A stretch of 64,000 bases of DNA. Origin: Epithemia pelagica. Taxonomy: Eukaryota > Bacillariophyta > Bacillariophyceae > Surirellales > Surirellaceae. This document shows, in pieces, positions 55,906 through 64,000 of the stretch (its first letter is position 1; each line of letters begins with the position of its first letter). Below the pieces are notes generated by a model. That model saw only the letters and a program-made list of their open reading frames with translations. It had not been told where the DNA came from and made no database searches. Both the position numbers and the translations under genes were made by a program. The stretch lies in NCBI GenBank assembly GCA_946965045.2, contig OX337238.1, positions 1,798,001 to 1,862,000 of the forward strand, read 5' to 3'.

Positions 55906-56218
55906 CATCCGCTGGCCACGCAAGAGGCATCATCAAAGCGGTGGATATCTGAAGGAAACGTGATCGATCTGTCCAGAAGGGAGGTGGTTTTAGTATAGAT
56001 GTGGGCAGCGATCCTCCATTTGCTTTTGGACATGTCGCTGTGGACGTGTCATCATGGATGCCTTTATATGTCCTCGACTCGAGATCGAGAACCGATGAAC
56101 GAGATGGCGATTGGATATGGTTGTTACTCGGCGACGTCAAACTGCAACAACCAGTCCAGCAAAAGCCAATGATTAGAGTGGCCAATGCAGTTGCGTAACC
56201 GCTGTTGCTAGCAGTCAT

Positions 56219-56711
56219 CTTCCAGACTTCAGGGATACGTAATCTTTCGAGAAGATGAGAAAGAAAGTTTCGATTACGGATACGCCTTTAGCTTTGGGTC
56301 GCCAGTCGCCAGAATAGAGGCAGTCGCGGTTTAGAAGCGAGATAAGTTGGGAAATGCGTGTGTATCTCGGCAATGGAAACGGTCGGACACCCCAAGCAAT
56401 GGACTCCAATCAACAACAGCAAGGTCCGACAGCTAAAATGAAGGTGTCTCTCTCTGGAGTGCGCCGAGGGGAAGACCAACGGAGATGGACTGAGCGAATG
56501 CGATATGACATGTGCCCACTCTACGAGGAAGACGATTTTGTAGACTCTACGGCTATTTCTAAGGGAGCAGGCTAAACTTGAGTTCGAAGTGCTCTTGAAC
56601 GTGCAGAAAGTCCTTGTTGATCAGGCAAGGATTTTAAAAACGAATCGACCCAATCATTCTAACTATTGGTAACCAGTAAGAGTTTCAAAAGGAAAGTCAA
56701 GAATGTAGCAT
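56219..56711. other. Intergenic, nothing firm
   Basis: Upstream region of the PsbP-like gene and 3' flank of the next gene. A 73-codon open frame on + (56354-56575) has no recognised content and is probably chance. Confidence 0.45.
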
Positions 56712-57343
56712 TTATTCCTTGAGCGCATCCCAGGCCTTCTTGAGTTGTTTAGGAGAAGCTTCAAGGAAAGCATCGTATCCCATAGAAGCGATCAAATCGT
56801 CCATGGCCTTGGTCTTGTCACTGATACCATTTTCGGAGGAGAAGGCCTCCATCTTGAATTCAGCGGCTTCCTTTGTGAAAGCCTTGAGTGTTTCTTCGGC
56901 TTTGGCCAAGTCCAAGGATACGGTACTGACGGCTTCCGAGAACCAAGGTTCATCGCCACCATCAGACGCACCCCCATAACTGGCCTGACCGACAGGACTT
57001 GTGCCTGGAACACGCCAGTCGTTGGGACTTACGGCACCGAATTGTCCTTGGCCGCCATCTCCGGCTGATGCTGGTTCGTAAGCGTTCTTCTTGCCATAGT
57101 CCAAGTCAAAGGACATTGACAGGCTGCTCGTTGCTGCTCAGGAGAGAGGGAGAAAGGAGAAAAAAGACATGAGAACAAACCGAGATTCGTCACAAAGACA
57201 CAGCATTTGCTCTCAGGCAGAACACCGACATCCAACCATGGAAAATGAAACAACACGATAGACGTACAACGAACACCGAAAGTTGGGGGAGCAAAGGCAG
57301 ATGCCGATGCGGCGGAAGCAACGAGAACGGCGAAAACCTTCAT
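56712..57343 (-). CDS. Plastid-targeted small protein, unknown family
   Basis: Exons complement(57277-57343) and complement(56712-57133) give 162 aa. The first exon encodes a signal peptide ending in ASASAFAPPTF, the ASAFAP-type cleavage motif (Ala-Phe) required for import into four-membrane diatom plastids. After the transit region the mature part starts near MSFDLDYGKKNAYEPA. It is Gly-rich at first (GDGGQGQFGAVSPNDW), then helical and acidic (STVSLDLAKAEETLKAFTKEAAEF). No membrane helix follows, so a stromal or lumenal soluble protein is likely. The compact intron inside the pre-sequence region is common for such genes. I do not recognise the family. Confidence 0.75.
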
Positions 57344-58299
57344 GGTGAAATTTGTTTTAGGGGGTGTGATGTGTGATGGGGCTCGTTGAAGTGGAGGATC
57401 GCTTGATATTACGTCAAATCTGCGCCTGCTCCTCCTGGTTCTGGCTTCGTACGTGTCGCAGAATTTAAAAATTCGAATGTAAAATCGATCACATAAGAAA
57501 AGTTTGGAGTACTTCCCAGCGAGCTAAAAGGAAATGGCGCTTAGAGGACTAATGGCTCTACTATCTACTAGCTAGCTCGCTAGTCTCTAGCTAGAGTAGT
57601 AGAAAGAGAGTCTCGATAAATAGCTAGAGAGAGACTCTGGGGATGTTATTAAAGTTACAACGGCTCAGAAACAAAGAAAATAGCATTGATAGCTAGCCAT
57701 ACAATAGACATACGAGTATGACAAATTACAAATTACCCTATGCCCTATGGGGAGTAAGATATACCAAATCCATTGACAATTGACAATTGACAACGGCATC
57801 CAAAGTCCAAAGTCAATCATCATCATAAATCATAAGGAACTGAAAAGGAAGAGACCTCACCAGCAGGTACAATACCACCCTCGTCAATTTGGCAGGATAT
57901 GTCTCAAGAGCTGTCTGCACGAAGTAATGAGAGAATGACCGAAATAGTAAGATTATTATAAAGCCAAAATGTGAGCGGGGACGGGGGAGAGGTGCGAGGT
58001 GTAGGTTGAAAGACTGTTTTCCGAAACGCAAAGCCTTTCTATTTCACGACCTCAGGGTAGAGGAACAATCTGATCTCTGATCTGAATTAAAAAACCGACC
58101 CCCATCATGTTTGAGACGTGTTCCAGAAAAACGCATCCTTCACCCATCCAAAACCATCGCCAGGACTCAAAAGTCATAAAGTAGAAAAGGTTCTCCAGCG
58201 AAGACAACTGGTGAATACAGAATACTATCGGTGATTGTCAAGCTTAAAGAATCAACAGAAACATCAACAACACACAGCTCTCTAGCACTGCACCCAAAT
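57344..58299. other. Intergenic with a CTAG-rich inverted-repeat cluster
   Basis: About 950 bp between divergent genes. At 57545-57645 several overlapping inverted repeats built from CTAGCTAG, TACTAG and GAGAGT occur, for example CTACTAGCTAG facing CTAGCTAGAGTAG. A short TTGACAATTGACAATTGACAA repeat sits near 57772-57792. No coding region is supported. Confidence 0.5.
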
Positions 58300-60006
58300 A
58301 TGTCATCGTTGCATTCTCCCCAGATTTGGAAGAAGAAAGGAAATCGAGTCGACACTCCCACTGTAACAAGAAAGGAATCATATGAGGATTACAATCTTTC
58401 ACCTCCGAAAGTACCCAGGAAGAAAGCTTTCGACGACGCAGTGAGAGCGATTAATCGCGATTTTCCAAAACTTCATGTTGCATGGGAAAGCAACGGAGAA
58501 AAGGTTAAATGGACTATGATCGGGAATGGTGAACAAGTGGAGCTACAATTTCGGACATGCCGTGTTTTACTTTTCCTCTACAGTCGAAATTTTATGATGA
58601 CTGCGAATCAGGTACGACGCAAGGAAGCTGTTAAGGAAATTCTGGGAAATAAGGCCGATCGCATCCACCAAGTAATGGATGTCGACGGAGACATTGATCT
58701 ATCAAACCAAGAGGCCTATCAGATTCATTACATCCGGGCCTGTACATCGATTCACCGCTTCTTTCAACAAATCGGGACAACAGGATTTTCCCGAGACATG
58801 TCCGACGTGACGTATTACTTTCGAATGCAAAAGCATGGTGGTTGCTTCCTTCAAGCACCATGTGTAGCCATGTCCTACGTGTTGGGTGTTTGCGGCCAAC
58901 CAATGCCACCGAGCAATGTGTCGCGACTGGTCCGGCACCATTTTACTGACAAAGAGTTGATGGACTTCGTTGTAAGGGACAGCGGTGGTGACTCTTCGCG
59001 GATCTTTGAGATTCTGGAGAAAAAATTCTTCGTTTCCAACTCCAGGCGTATGCAGTCTCTAATCACTGCCTCGTATCTGTCTGAGCCAATGGAACTTAAT
59101 AGACTCACCACGGAACTTGCAAAACAACCTCTTTTGGTTTCGAGATTTGCATTTCCAGACAACTTTTGGTGCAAACCACCTTCACAAGACGTGAGAAGCA
59201 AATGTCCTGACTTGGACTATTTTCTCCGCAACATGGAGGAGCCCGTGTTACCGAAGCATATCTGGTCGAAGATTCCTGCGGATTTGATTCCTCCTGGTGT
59301 TGCTCGTTTCTCGACATGGGGCGAACCGGCCCAATTTATTCTTTTGGACGATCCCGTCAATTCGTCATCACAAGAAGAGGAAGATGCTCTAGTAGAAGGA
59401 TGGAGAGCATTATTGAATGCAGCTGCTGTTGGCAATCAAGATGACAATGATACTCAGACTACTCTCGTAGAATCGATGCCGAGCTCTTCAAGCGATGAAA
59501 TGGAATCATCACATTCCGAGAGTTCATCTTCCTACAACGCATCCATGTTGACGACTCATGATTATTTTGAAGAGGATTTGTCCTTTCTGGACCATGATGA
59601 ACAAGATGACGATAGCGCGAGCACCTTTTGGGAAGTTGACGAACGTAGTGTCAGCACATCTTCGGAAACTGATGAATTTGGGGAAGGAGATACCACGTCA
59701 AGTCATGCAATGATTCTCCTTGGGTATCGTGAAGTGGACGGGTCAAAATATTGGCTCTTGCAGAATTCTTGGGAAGGCCCAATGCAGATCATTGAAGTCA
59801 GCACTGAATATTTGATGAGTTCGAGTGCTGGTCTTCTTTTCTACAATCTATCACACCGGCGGGTGAAAGCTCCAGCTGAATGGACCAGGCAGAATTTGAC
59901 AGGGTTTTTCTGCTCATCTCCAGTGGCAGAGAGTAGTCATCTCGAACGGAGTGACGGCGAGTGGTCAGATGGCATTTATCCCACGACGGGATACGAATCC
60001 TGCTAG
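58300..60006 (+). CDS. Papain-fold (C1-like) cysteine peptidase homologue with acidic insert
   Basis: 568 aa from the ATG at 58300; the frame is open upstream to 58231 without a better start. There is no signal peptide. The first 160 residues are unrecognised and helical. A papain-like triad can be read: Cys188 in LQAPCVAMSYVLG, His469 in SSHAMILLGYREVDG and Asn489 in WLLQNSWEG. The last two segments match the His strand and the NSW motif of family C1. The oxyanion Gln is three residues before the Cys instead of six, so activity may differ. An acidic Ser-rich insert of about 95 residues (about 370-465) precedes the His strand. Substrate is unknown; cytosolic location is inferred. Confidence 0.65.
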   Translation: MSSLHSPQIWKKKGNRVDTPTVTRKESYEDYNLSPPKVPRKKAFDDAVRAINRDFPKLHVAWESNGEKVKWTMIGNGEQVELQFRTCRVLLFLYSRNFMMTANQVRRKEAVKEILGNKADRIHQVMDVDGDIDLSNQEAYQIHYIRACTSIHRFFQQIGTTGFSRDMSDVTYYFRMQKHGGCFLQAPCVAMSYVLGVCGQPMPPSNVSRLVRHHFTDKELMDFVVRDSGGDSSRIFEILEKKFFVSNSRRMQSLITASYLSEPMELNRLTTELAKQPLLVSRFAFPDNFWCKPPSQDVRSKCPDLDYFLRNMEEPVLPKHIWSKIPADLIPPGVARFSTWGEPAQFILLDDPVNSSSQEEEDALVEGWRALLNAAAVGNQDDNDTQTTLVESMPSSSSDEMESSHSESSSSYNASMLTTHDYFEEDLSFLDHDEQDDDSASTFWEVDERSVSTSSETDEFGEGDTTSSHAMILLGYREVDGSKYWLLQNSWEGPMQIIEVSTEYLMSSSAGLLFYNLSHRRVKAPAEWTRQNLTGFFCSSPVAESSHLERSDGEWSDGIYPTTGYESC

Positions 60007-60291
60007 GCGTGTTGTACGGACAACCGAATGATCGAGCGACTCCATTTATGTCATGATAACATGTTTTGATGAGTTCCAGCTCTTATTAAAGACTACTCCT
60101 GCTATACTTGCGCATCTTTTAGTCCTACCTACTACCTAGGTTGTCGTTCTGAGGCTTTTGAACTGTTTACATTTTGCAATGTTAAAGTGTGAGTCCTTTG
60201 TGTCATTTTGCAATCATAGTCAAAGGAGATCCCTTTCTCCGTTTGACAGAGCTCTACCTAGATGAGATGTGAGACGTGGATGTGGTAGTCT
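60007..60291. other. Spacer before Copia element 2
   Basis: 3' flank of the peptidase gene; nothing recognised. The last five bases, AGTCT (60287-60291), are the expected target duplication of element 2; its partner is outside the window. Confidence 0.45.
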
Positions 60292-60524
60292 TGTTGAAGT
60301 ATAAGCAGGAAACGGTAGGTGAGGTAGCTGCGGAGAAGGTGAAGGACCAATCAGCGACTAAAGATATGGATCCGGAGAATGAAGGATGGATCTTAGTCAG
60401 GCGACGTGGCAGCGGAAAAGGAACGAAGACGAAACAAGGAGAGGTTCATTCTAAGGAGATTACCTAATTCAATAGAACCTATAAACAGTTGCTTTTACAG
60501 CACGGTTTTGTTTGAGTTACAACA
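60292..60524 (+). repeat. 5' LTR of element 2
   Basis: 233 bp, TGTTGAAG...TACAACA. It contains a pol-tail-like frame ending at 60467 (shared HSKExT* end), as in element 1. The borders are inferred by alignment with element 1 because the 3' LTR is out of view. Confidence 0.75.
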
Positions 60525-60538
60525 TAATCTCCATAGAA
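60449..60538 (+). other. Inverted repeat linking LTR and post-LTR site (element 2)
   Basis: TTCTAAGGAGATTA (60449-60462, in the LTR) pairs with TAATCTCCATAGAA (60525-60538, directly after the LTR) at 13 of 14 positions. Compared with element 1 one base pair has changed on both sides (GAATA/TATTC to GATTA/TAATC). Confidence 0.75.
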
Positions 60539-60582
60539 ATAACAATCCTCTTTGAGACGGTTTTTGGTGTGAAGTACGGTAT

Positions 60583-61284
60583 ATGAGTGAAACAACGAAT
60601 CGGAGTGCAGAATCCAAGGTAAACGCATTATTGTCCCAATTGGCCCAATTGGCTATTGACGAGCGAGACGTTGTACAAGCCGCCGAATCGCGCTACCAGC
60701 GAACATATCACATCAAGGAGGTGCAGCACCGCGAAGCGGTGGCAGCCCTCGAGCGGAATCGCGAAGCAGAGCGCGATAACGACCATCAAGATTGTGAGAT
60801 TCGGAAGCAACGGATCTACAAAGACTTCCAAGAAAAGCGCGAGAAACTCGTGCAGGAGATTAAACGGGCCGAAGCAGAAGTGTCCCTGCCAACAACAAGT
60901 ATAGCCACCTATCCGGACCAACCCGAAGGAGGCTTCCCAGAGGAACCGGACCCGACGGCCACAGAGACAGGCCCATCGGACACTGGCAGCCCAGTGGCGC
61001 TAGTGGACGTGATCCGAGAAAACGCGGACGGTGAGATTGAAACCGAAACCAATTACCCGCACATTCCATCCCAGAAGAACGTCTTACCGCGGTGGATTCC
61101 CATTGGAACACGGGTCTGGATAATTAACCCCCTCAAGCTCAAGGAAGCAGTGTCACGAACACATCTGCAAGGGAACGTAGTTTGCCACGGAACGCTTTAT
61201 CACATCCTCAAGATTTGGAATCCAGTGACCAACAAACACGAAGAACACAGACGGCATCGTGACAACATAGCCATTGTCGAATAA
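60583..61284 (+). CDS. Element 2 ORF1, coiled-coil protein
   Basis: 233 aa, homologous to ORF1 of element 1: MSE start, charged coiled coil (about 20-105), an acidic Pro/Thr middle and the C-terminal module IGTRVWIINPLKL, SRTHL, ILKIWNPV and HRRHRDN. Sequence identity is low outside the last 60 residues. Its TAA stop is followed by AC and the ORF2 ATG. Confidence 0.8.
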   Translation: MSETTNRSAESKVNALLSQLAQLAIDERDVVQAAESRYQRTYHIKEVQHREAVAALERNREAERDNDHQDCEIRKQRIYKDFQEKREKLVQEIKRAEAEVSLPTTSIATYPDQPEGGFPEEPDPTATETGPSDTGSPVALVDVIRENADGEIETETNYPHIPSQKNVLPRWIPIGTRVWIINPLKLKEAVSRTHLQGNVVCHGTLYHILKIWNPVTNKHEEHRRHRDNIAIVE

Positions 61285-61286
61285 AC

Positions 61287-64000
61287 ATGTCGTTGCAACA
61301 AGGATCCAGCCCGCGCCCAGAGACAACTCCGTCAAACGCTCGCTCTAACAACACTGGAGGCAGAGGCCGTGGACGTGGAGGACGAGGTAATCGGTCTCAA
61401 GGAAGCGTGGGGCAACAATCAAACAGCCGTTTCCAAGGGCAAGAGCCGACACTCAAGGAGTGTACGTTTGACTATTCGGAAGACCCGCAGTCAAGACGAT
61501 ATCTGCGAAACGTGGAGCTGTTGATTGGGTATGTGGGATCCAATTTCAATTGACACAACCTACAATTCCAGCAAGCGCTGGAAGACCTGGAGTTAAAAGA
61601 CCCAGACAAGCCGGCACGACCAGCCGAAGACGCGGACGCCATCACTGTAGAGGAGTGGAAAATGGCCCATAAGGCCCGCGAAGACAAACTGATCCTATAC
61701 GAGAACTTTCGAGCAGCCCTCTATAGTCTTATCTGGGGGCAATGCACCCCTTTGATGAAGGATAAGCTCCAAGCAAAAGCCAAGTTTGCAGACGTGAAAA
61801 AGACCAGAGATGGACTCGCGTTGCTTGCCTTGATTAAGGAAACGACTTTTACGTTCGATTCAGGACGTATATACAAGTTGGTCGGACGTGACAAGCTGAA
61901 AGAAGATTTCTACTGTCTCCGACGACGCAACAACCAAAGCATTCATAGTTACTATGAAGTGTTTAGAGCTAAAGTGAAGGTGTTGAAGGAGGCCGGAGTG
62001 AAGCTTTATGATGCCGATTTGGTGCCAGTGGTGGCAGCAGCCCATAAGAGAGAAAAGGCTCCAACCCAAGAGGACATCGAGGAAACAGAAGAGCGTTGCA
62101 TCGCCATTCGCTTTATCAGGACGTGTGGAAACAAGGAATACGAGTCGCACCTACAGAACATGTTTCTGGATGGTCATAACTCTTACCCAAGGACCTTAGC
62201 GGACGCACGAGCGATATTGGACAATCGGATGACAGCAAAAAACAAGCCCAATCAATCGACTGGTGGATCGCAACCTGATAATGCCACAGGAGTAGCCTAC
62301 ATGACCCATGAAAGTGACCAAGGCAGTAATACTTCAACCATTACGGACAGCCAAGCAAGCGGAGCAGAATCCGGTAACCATGCACATGCAAACAGTGGAG
62401 GTGGGGAGGATTTATGTTGTTTGCTTACACACGAGCGTGTCATCTTACCAAATTTTGTTTTCTCCTCGTCACATTCACAGGCTAGTGTGCCCAAGGGTTG
62501 GATCCTCCTGGATAACCAATCCACTGTCGATATCATTCATGATCGACGACTCCTCCAAAACATCCACACCTCTGATAGTCCCATTAACATACAAAGTCAC
62601 GCGGGAAAGAGACAATTAACCAAAAAGGGACTGCTACCAGGCTATGGCTTGGTCTGGTTTGACGAGCAGTGCCCTGCCAACATTCTATCACTCAACAATG
62701 CCACCACCAGGTTTCAAGTCAAGTATAACAGCGACGATGGCAACCAATTTACATTGCATGATCGATCATCGGGACGACTAAAGCACCGATTTCACCGTAG
62801 TCCTGATGGCCTCTATTACATGGATTCCGGCTCGCTACAAGGTAGCTTTTTAACTACTGTTAGTGAAAACGAAGCCGGTTATTCACCTGATGATGTTGCC
62901 AGAGCAAAAGCTGCCAGATCGCTCCTAGCGAAAATAGGTCGCCCATCAACCAGAGAATATATCAAGATATTGAAAAACAATTTACTACCCAACGCGAATG
63001 TCAATGAGCACGACGTACGAAGGGCCGAGAAGTTGTACGGCCCGGATTTGGGCACGTTGAAAGGAAAGACTACCAGGAGGAAGCCCCCACGGGTTGACAC
63101 CAGTCTCATTGTCCCGCCAACTATAGCCGAAGAGCACAAAGACGTGACCATCGCCATTGATGTGCTGCACGTGAACAATGTGGCGTTTCTTGCCACTATC
63201 TCTCGCCGTATCCACTTTGGCACCATTGAAGCCATCCAAAACTCCAACGACTCTACCTTGTTACACGCTTTACGCAACACCTTGTCGATCTATCGGCGAG
63301 GCGGACTGCGTCCCCGGGTCATTCTTGCCGACGGGGCGTTTACCAGCGAATACTTGAAGACCCAGCTGCAGTTAATGGGAGTAAACCTCAACCCAACAGC
63401 ACGTGATGAGCACGTGGGCGACATCGAGAGATATATAAGAACCGTGAAAGAACGCATGCGATGCGTTTACAATACACTGCCTTTCGACCAGATCCCGAAG
63501 GCCATGCTGATTGAAATGGCCAAGTTTTCTGTTTTCTGGCTCAACAGTTTCCCTCACTCGTCAGGCATCTCACAGACCGAGAGTCCACGTCGCATTGTCA
63601 CTGGAGAGTCAATTGACTATAGACGACACTGCCGTTTTGAGTTTGGGCAATATGTGCAAAGCCATGAGCAGCACGATAACACTATGGCCAAACGGACAGT
63701 GGGAGCCATAGCTTTACGTCCTACAGGCAATCGACAGGGTAGTTATTATTTTCTGAGTTTAGACAGCGGTCGCATCATCACAAGAAATCATGCAACCCCA
63801 CTACCAATCCCACAGGAAGTCATCAAGCGAGTACATCAACTAGCACAAGCGCAACAAATGCAACCAGGGCTAGTCTTTGGGAATAAAGACAACAGGATCT
63901 TGGCCATGGGTGAGGACAATCCCCTATATGACGAGGAGGATGATGACTCATACCAATCCGAAGCCGAGACTGAAGAAGATTTGCGCTATGATGAAGAGTT
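61287..64000 (+). pseudogene. Element 2 gag-pol with one premature stop (3' part outside window)
   Basis: The frame starts at 61287 with the same Arg/Gly-rich tract as element 1. A TGA at 61551-61553 interrupts the gag region, where element 1 reads FKRYNLQFQQ; the frame then stays open to the window edge. Visible domains: gag-like region, protease LLDNQSTVDIIHD, integrase with AIDVLHVN, LADGAF and DEHVGDIERYIRTVKER, and the start of the acidic spacer. The single TGA could be a CGA to TGA transition. Reverse transcriptase lies beyond the window. Confidence 0.8.

Larger units (their letters stand above)
49081..56218 (-). pseudogene. PsbP-like thylakoid-lumen protein, split by a Copia insertion
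   Basis: The two halves flank the retrotransposon. The 5' part, complement(55911-56218), encodes a signal/transit-type leader with a second hydrophobic segment (FLQISTALMMPLAWPAD) typical of thylakoid-lumen import. The 3' part, complement(49081-49817), continues in frame as AFEGGVGGLGKTKPETGVV and runs to a PsbP C-terminus (YQVSFTTLTPGLRESERV, ALVMLVTGTTRQRF, SNSWEVIPAP). Both carry the 5-bp target duplication (CATCC on +). Without the element the gene would be a single open exon of about 350 codons. PsbP-family proteins support photosystem II or related thylakoid functions; this one is a PsbP-like member, not clearly PsbP itself. As it stands the allele gives only a leader fused to LTR-encoded residues. 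Confidence 0.85.
60292..64000 (+). mobile_element. Copia LTR retrotransposon, 5' part (element 2, runs off the window)
   Basis: 5' LTR, ORF1 and ORF2 through the integrase, cut by the window edge. It is the same family type as element 1 (identical order, homologous ORF1 and LTR-encoded tail) but strongly diverged, so a separate lineage. One nonsense codon in gag marks it as non-autonomous unless read through. Confidence 0.88.

Noticed and set aside
60276-60467. 63-codon ORF before element 2 as an independent gene
   Set aside because: It matches the LTR-encoded pol tail of element 1, including the HSKE end, and is best explained as LTR sequence.

Overview
The window looks like nuclear DNA of a photosynthetic stramenopile, most likely a pennate diatom. 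The evidence is short GT-AG introns, plastid pre-sequences of the ASAFAP type, a PsbP-like lumenal protein, fused nucleotide cyclase-phosphodiesterase genes and diatom-style Copia retrotransposons. Species cannot be fixed from sequence alone. All gene models and intron borders were read by eye.

Layout. 0-16 kb: three copies of a receptor-type class III nucleotide cyclase fused to a cyclic-nucleotide phosphodiesterase. Copy B (4415-9648, +) is the only intact one. Copy A (1-3498, -, running off the left edge) and copy C (10957-15846, +) carry nonsense codons, frameshifts and damaged catalytic motifs. 16-24 kb: a membrane-anchored cyclophilin-like gene, a frameshifted vWA-domain gene plus a decayed second copy of its middle, the wreck of a potassium channel gene whose TVGYG filter is split by an intron, and a type II membrane glycosyltransferase-like gene. 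24.3-30.9 kb: a piggyBac-type transposon with long diverged terminal inverted repeats, a three-exon transposase and two extra ORFs. 31-37.7 kb: a large PWWP/PHD/bromodomain/FYR/SET (KMT2-type) histone methyltransferase. 38-49 kb: a plastid-directed histidine phosphatase, a frameshifted kinase-like gene, a PH/EDR2 lipid-binding protein, a small membrane protein and a divergent pair of V-ATPase proteolipid genes.

49-64 kb is the most dynamic part. A full-length Copia element (49823-55905) with apparently identical 211-bp LTRs and a perfect 5-bp target duplication has split a PsbP-like thylakoid-lumen gene. A second, related but diverged Copia element starts at 60292 and runs off the right edge. 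Both elements share three unusual features: an extra first ORF joined to the polyprotein by TAA-NN-ATG, a polyprotein whose C-terminal tail is encoded inside the LTR, and an inverted repeat pairing the end of that tail with the sequence directly after the 5' LTR, with a compensatory base-pair change between the elements. The last feature resembles the self-priming arrangement of Tf1-type retrotransposons and is the best candidate here for an undescribed mechanism. Between the elements lie a plastid-targeted small protein and a papain-fold peptidase with a long acidic insert.
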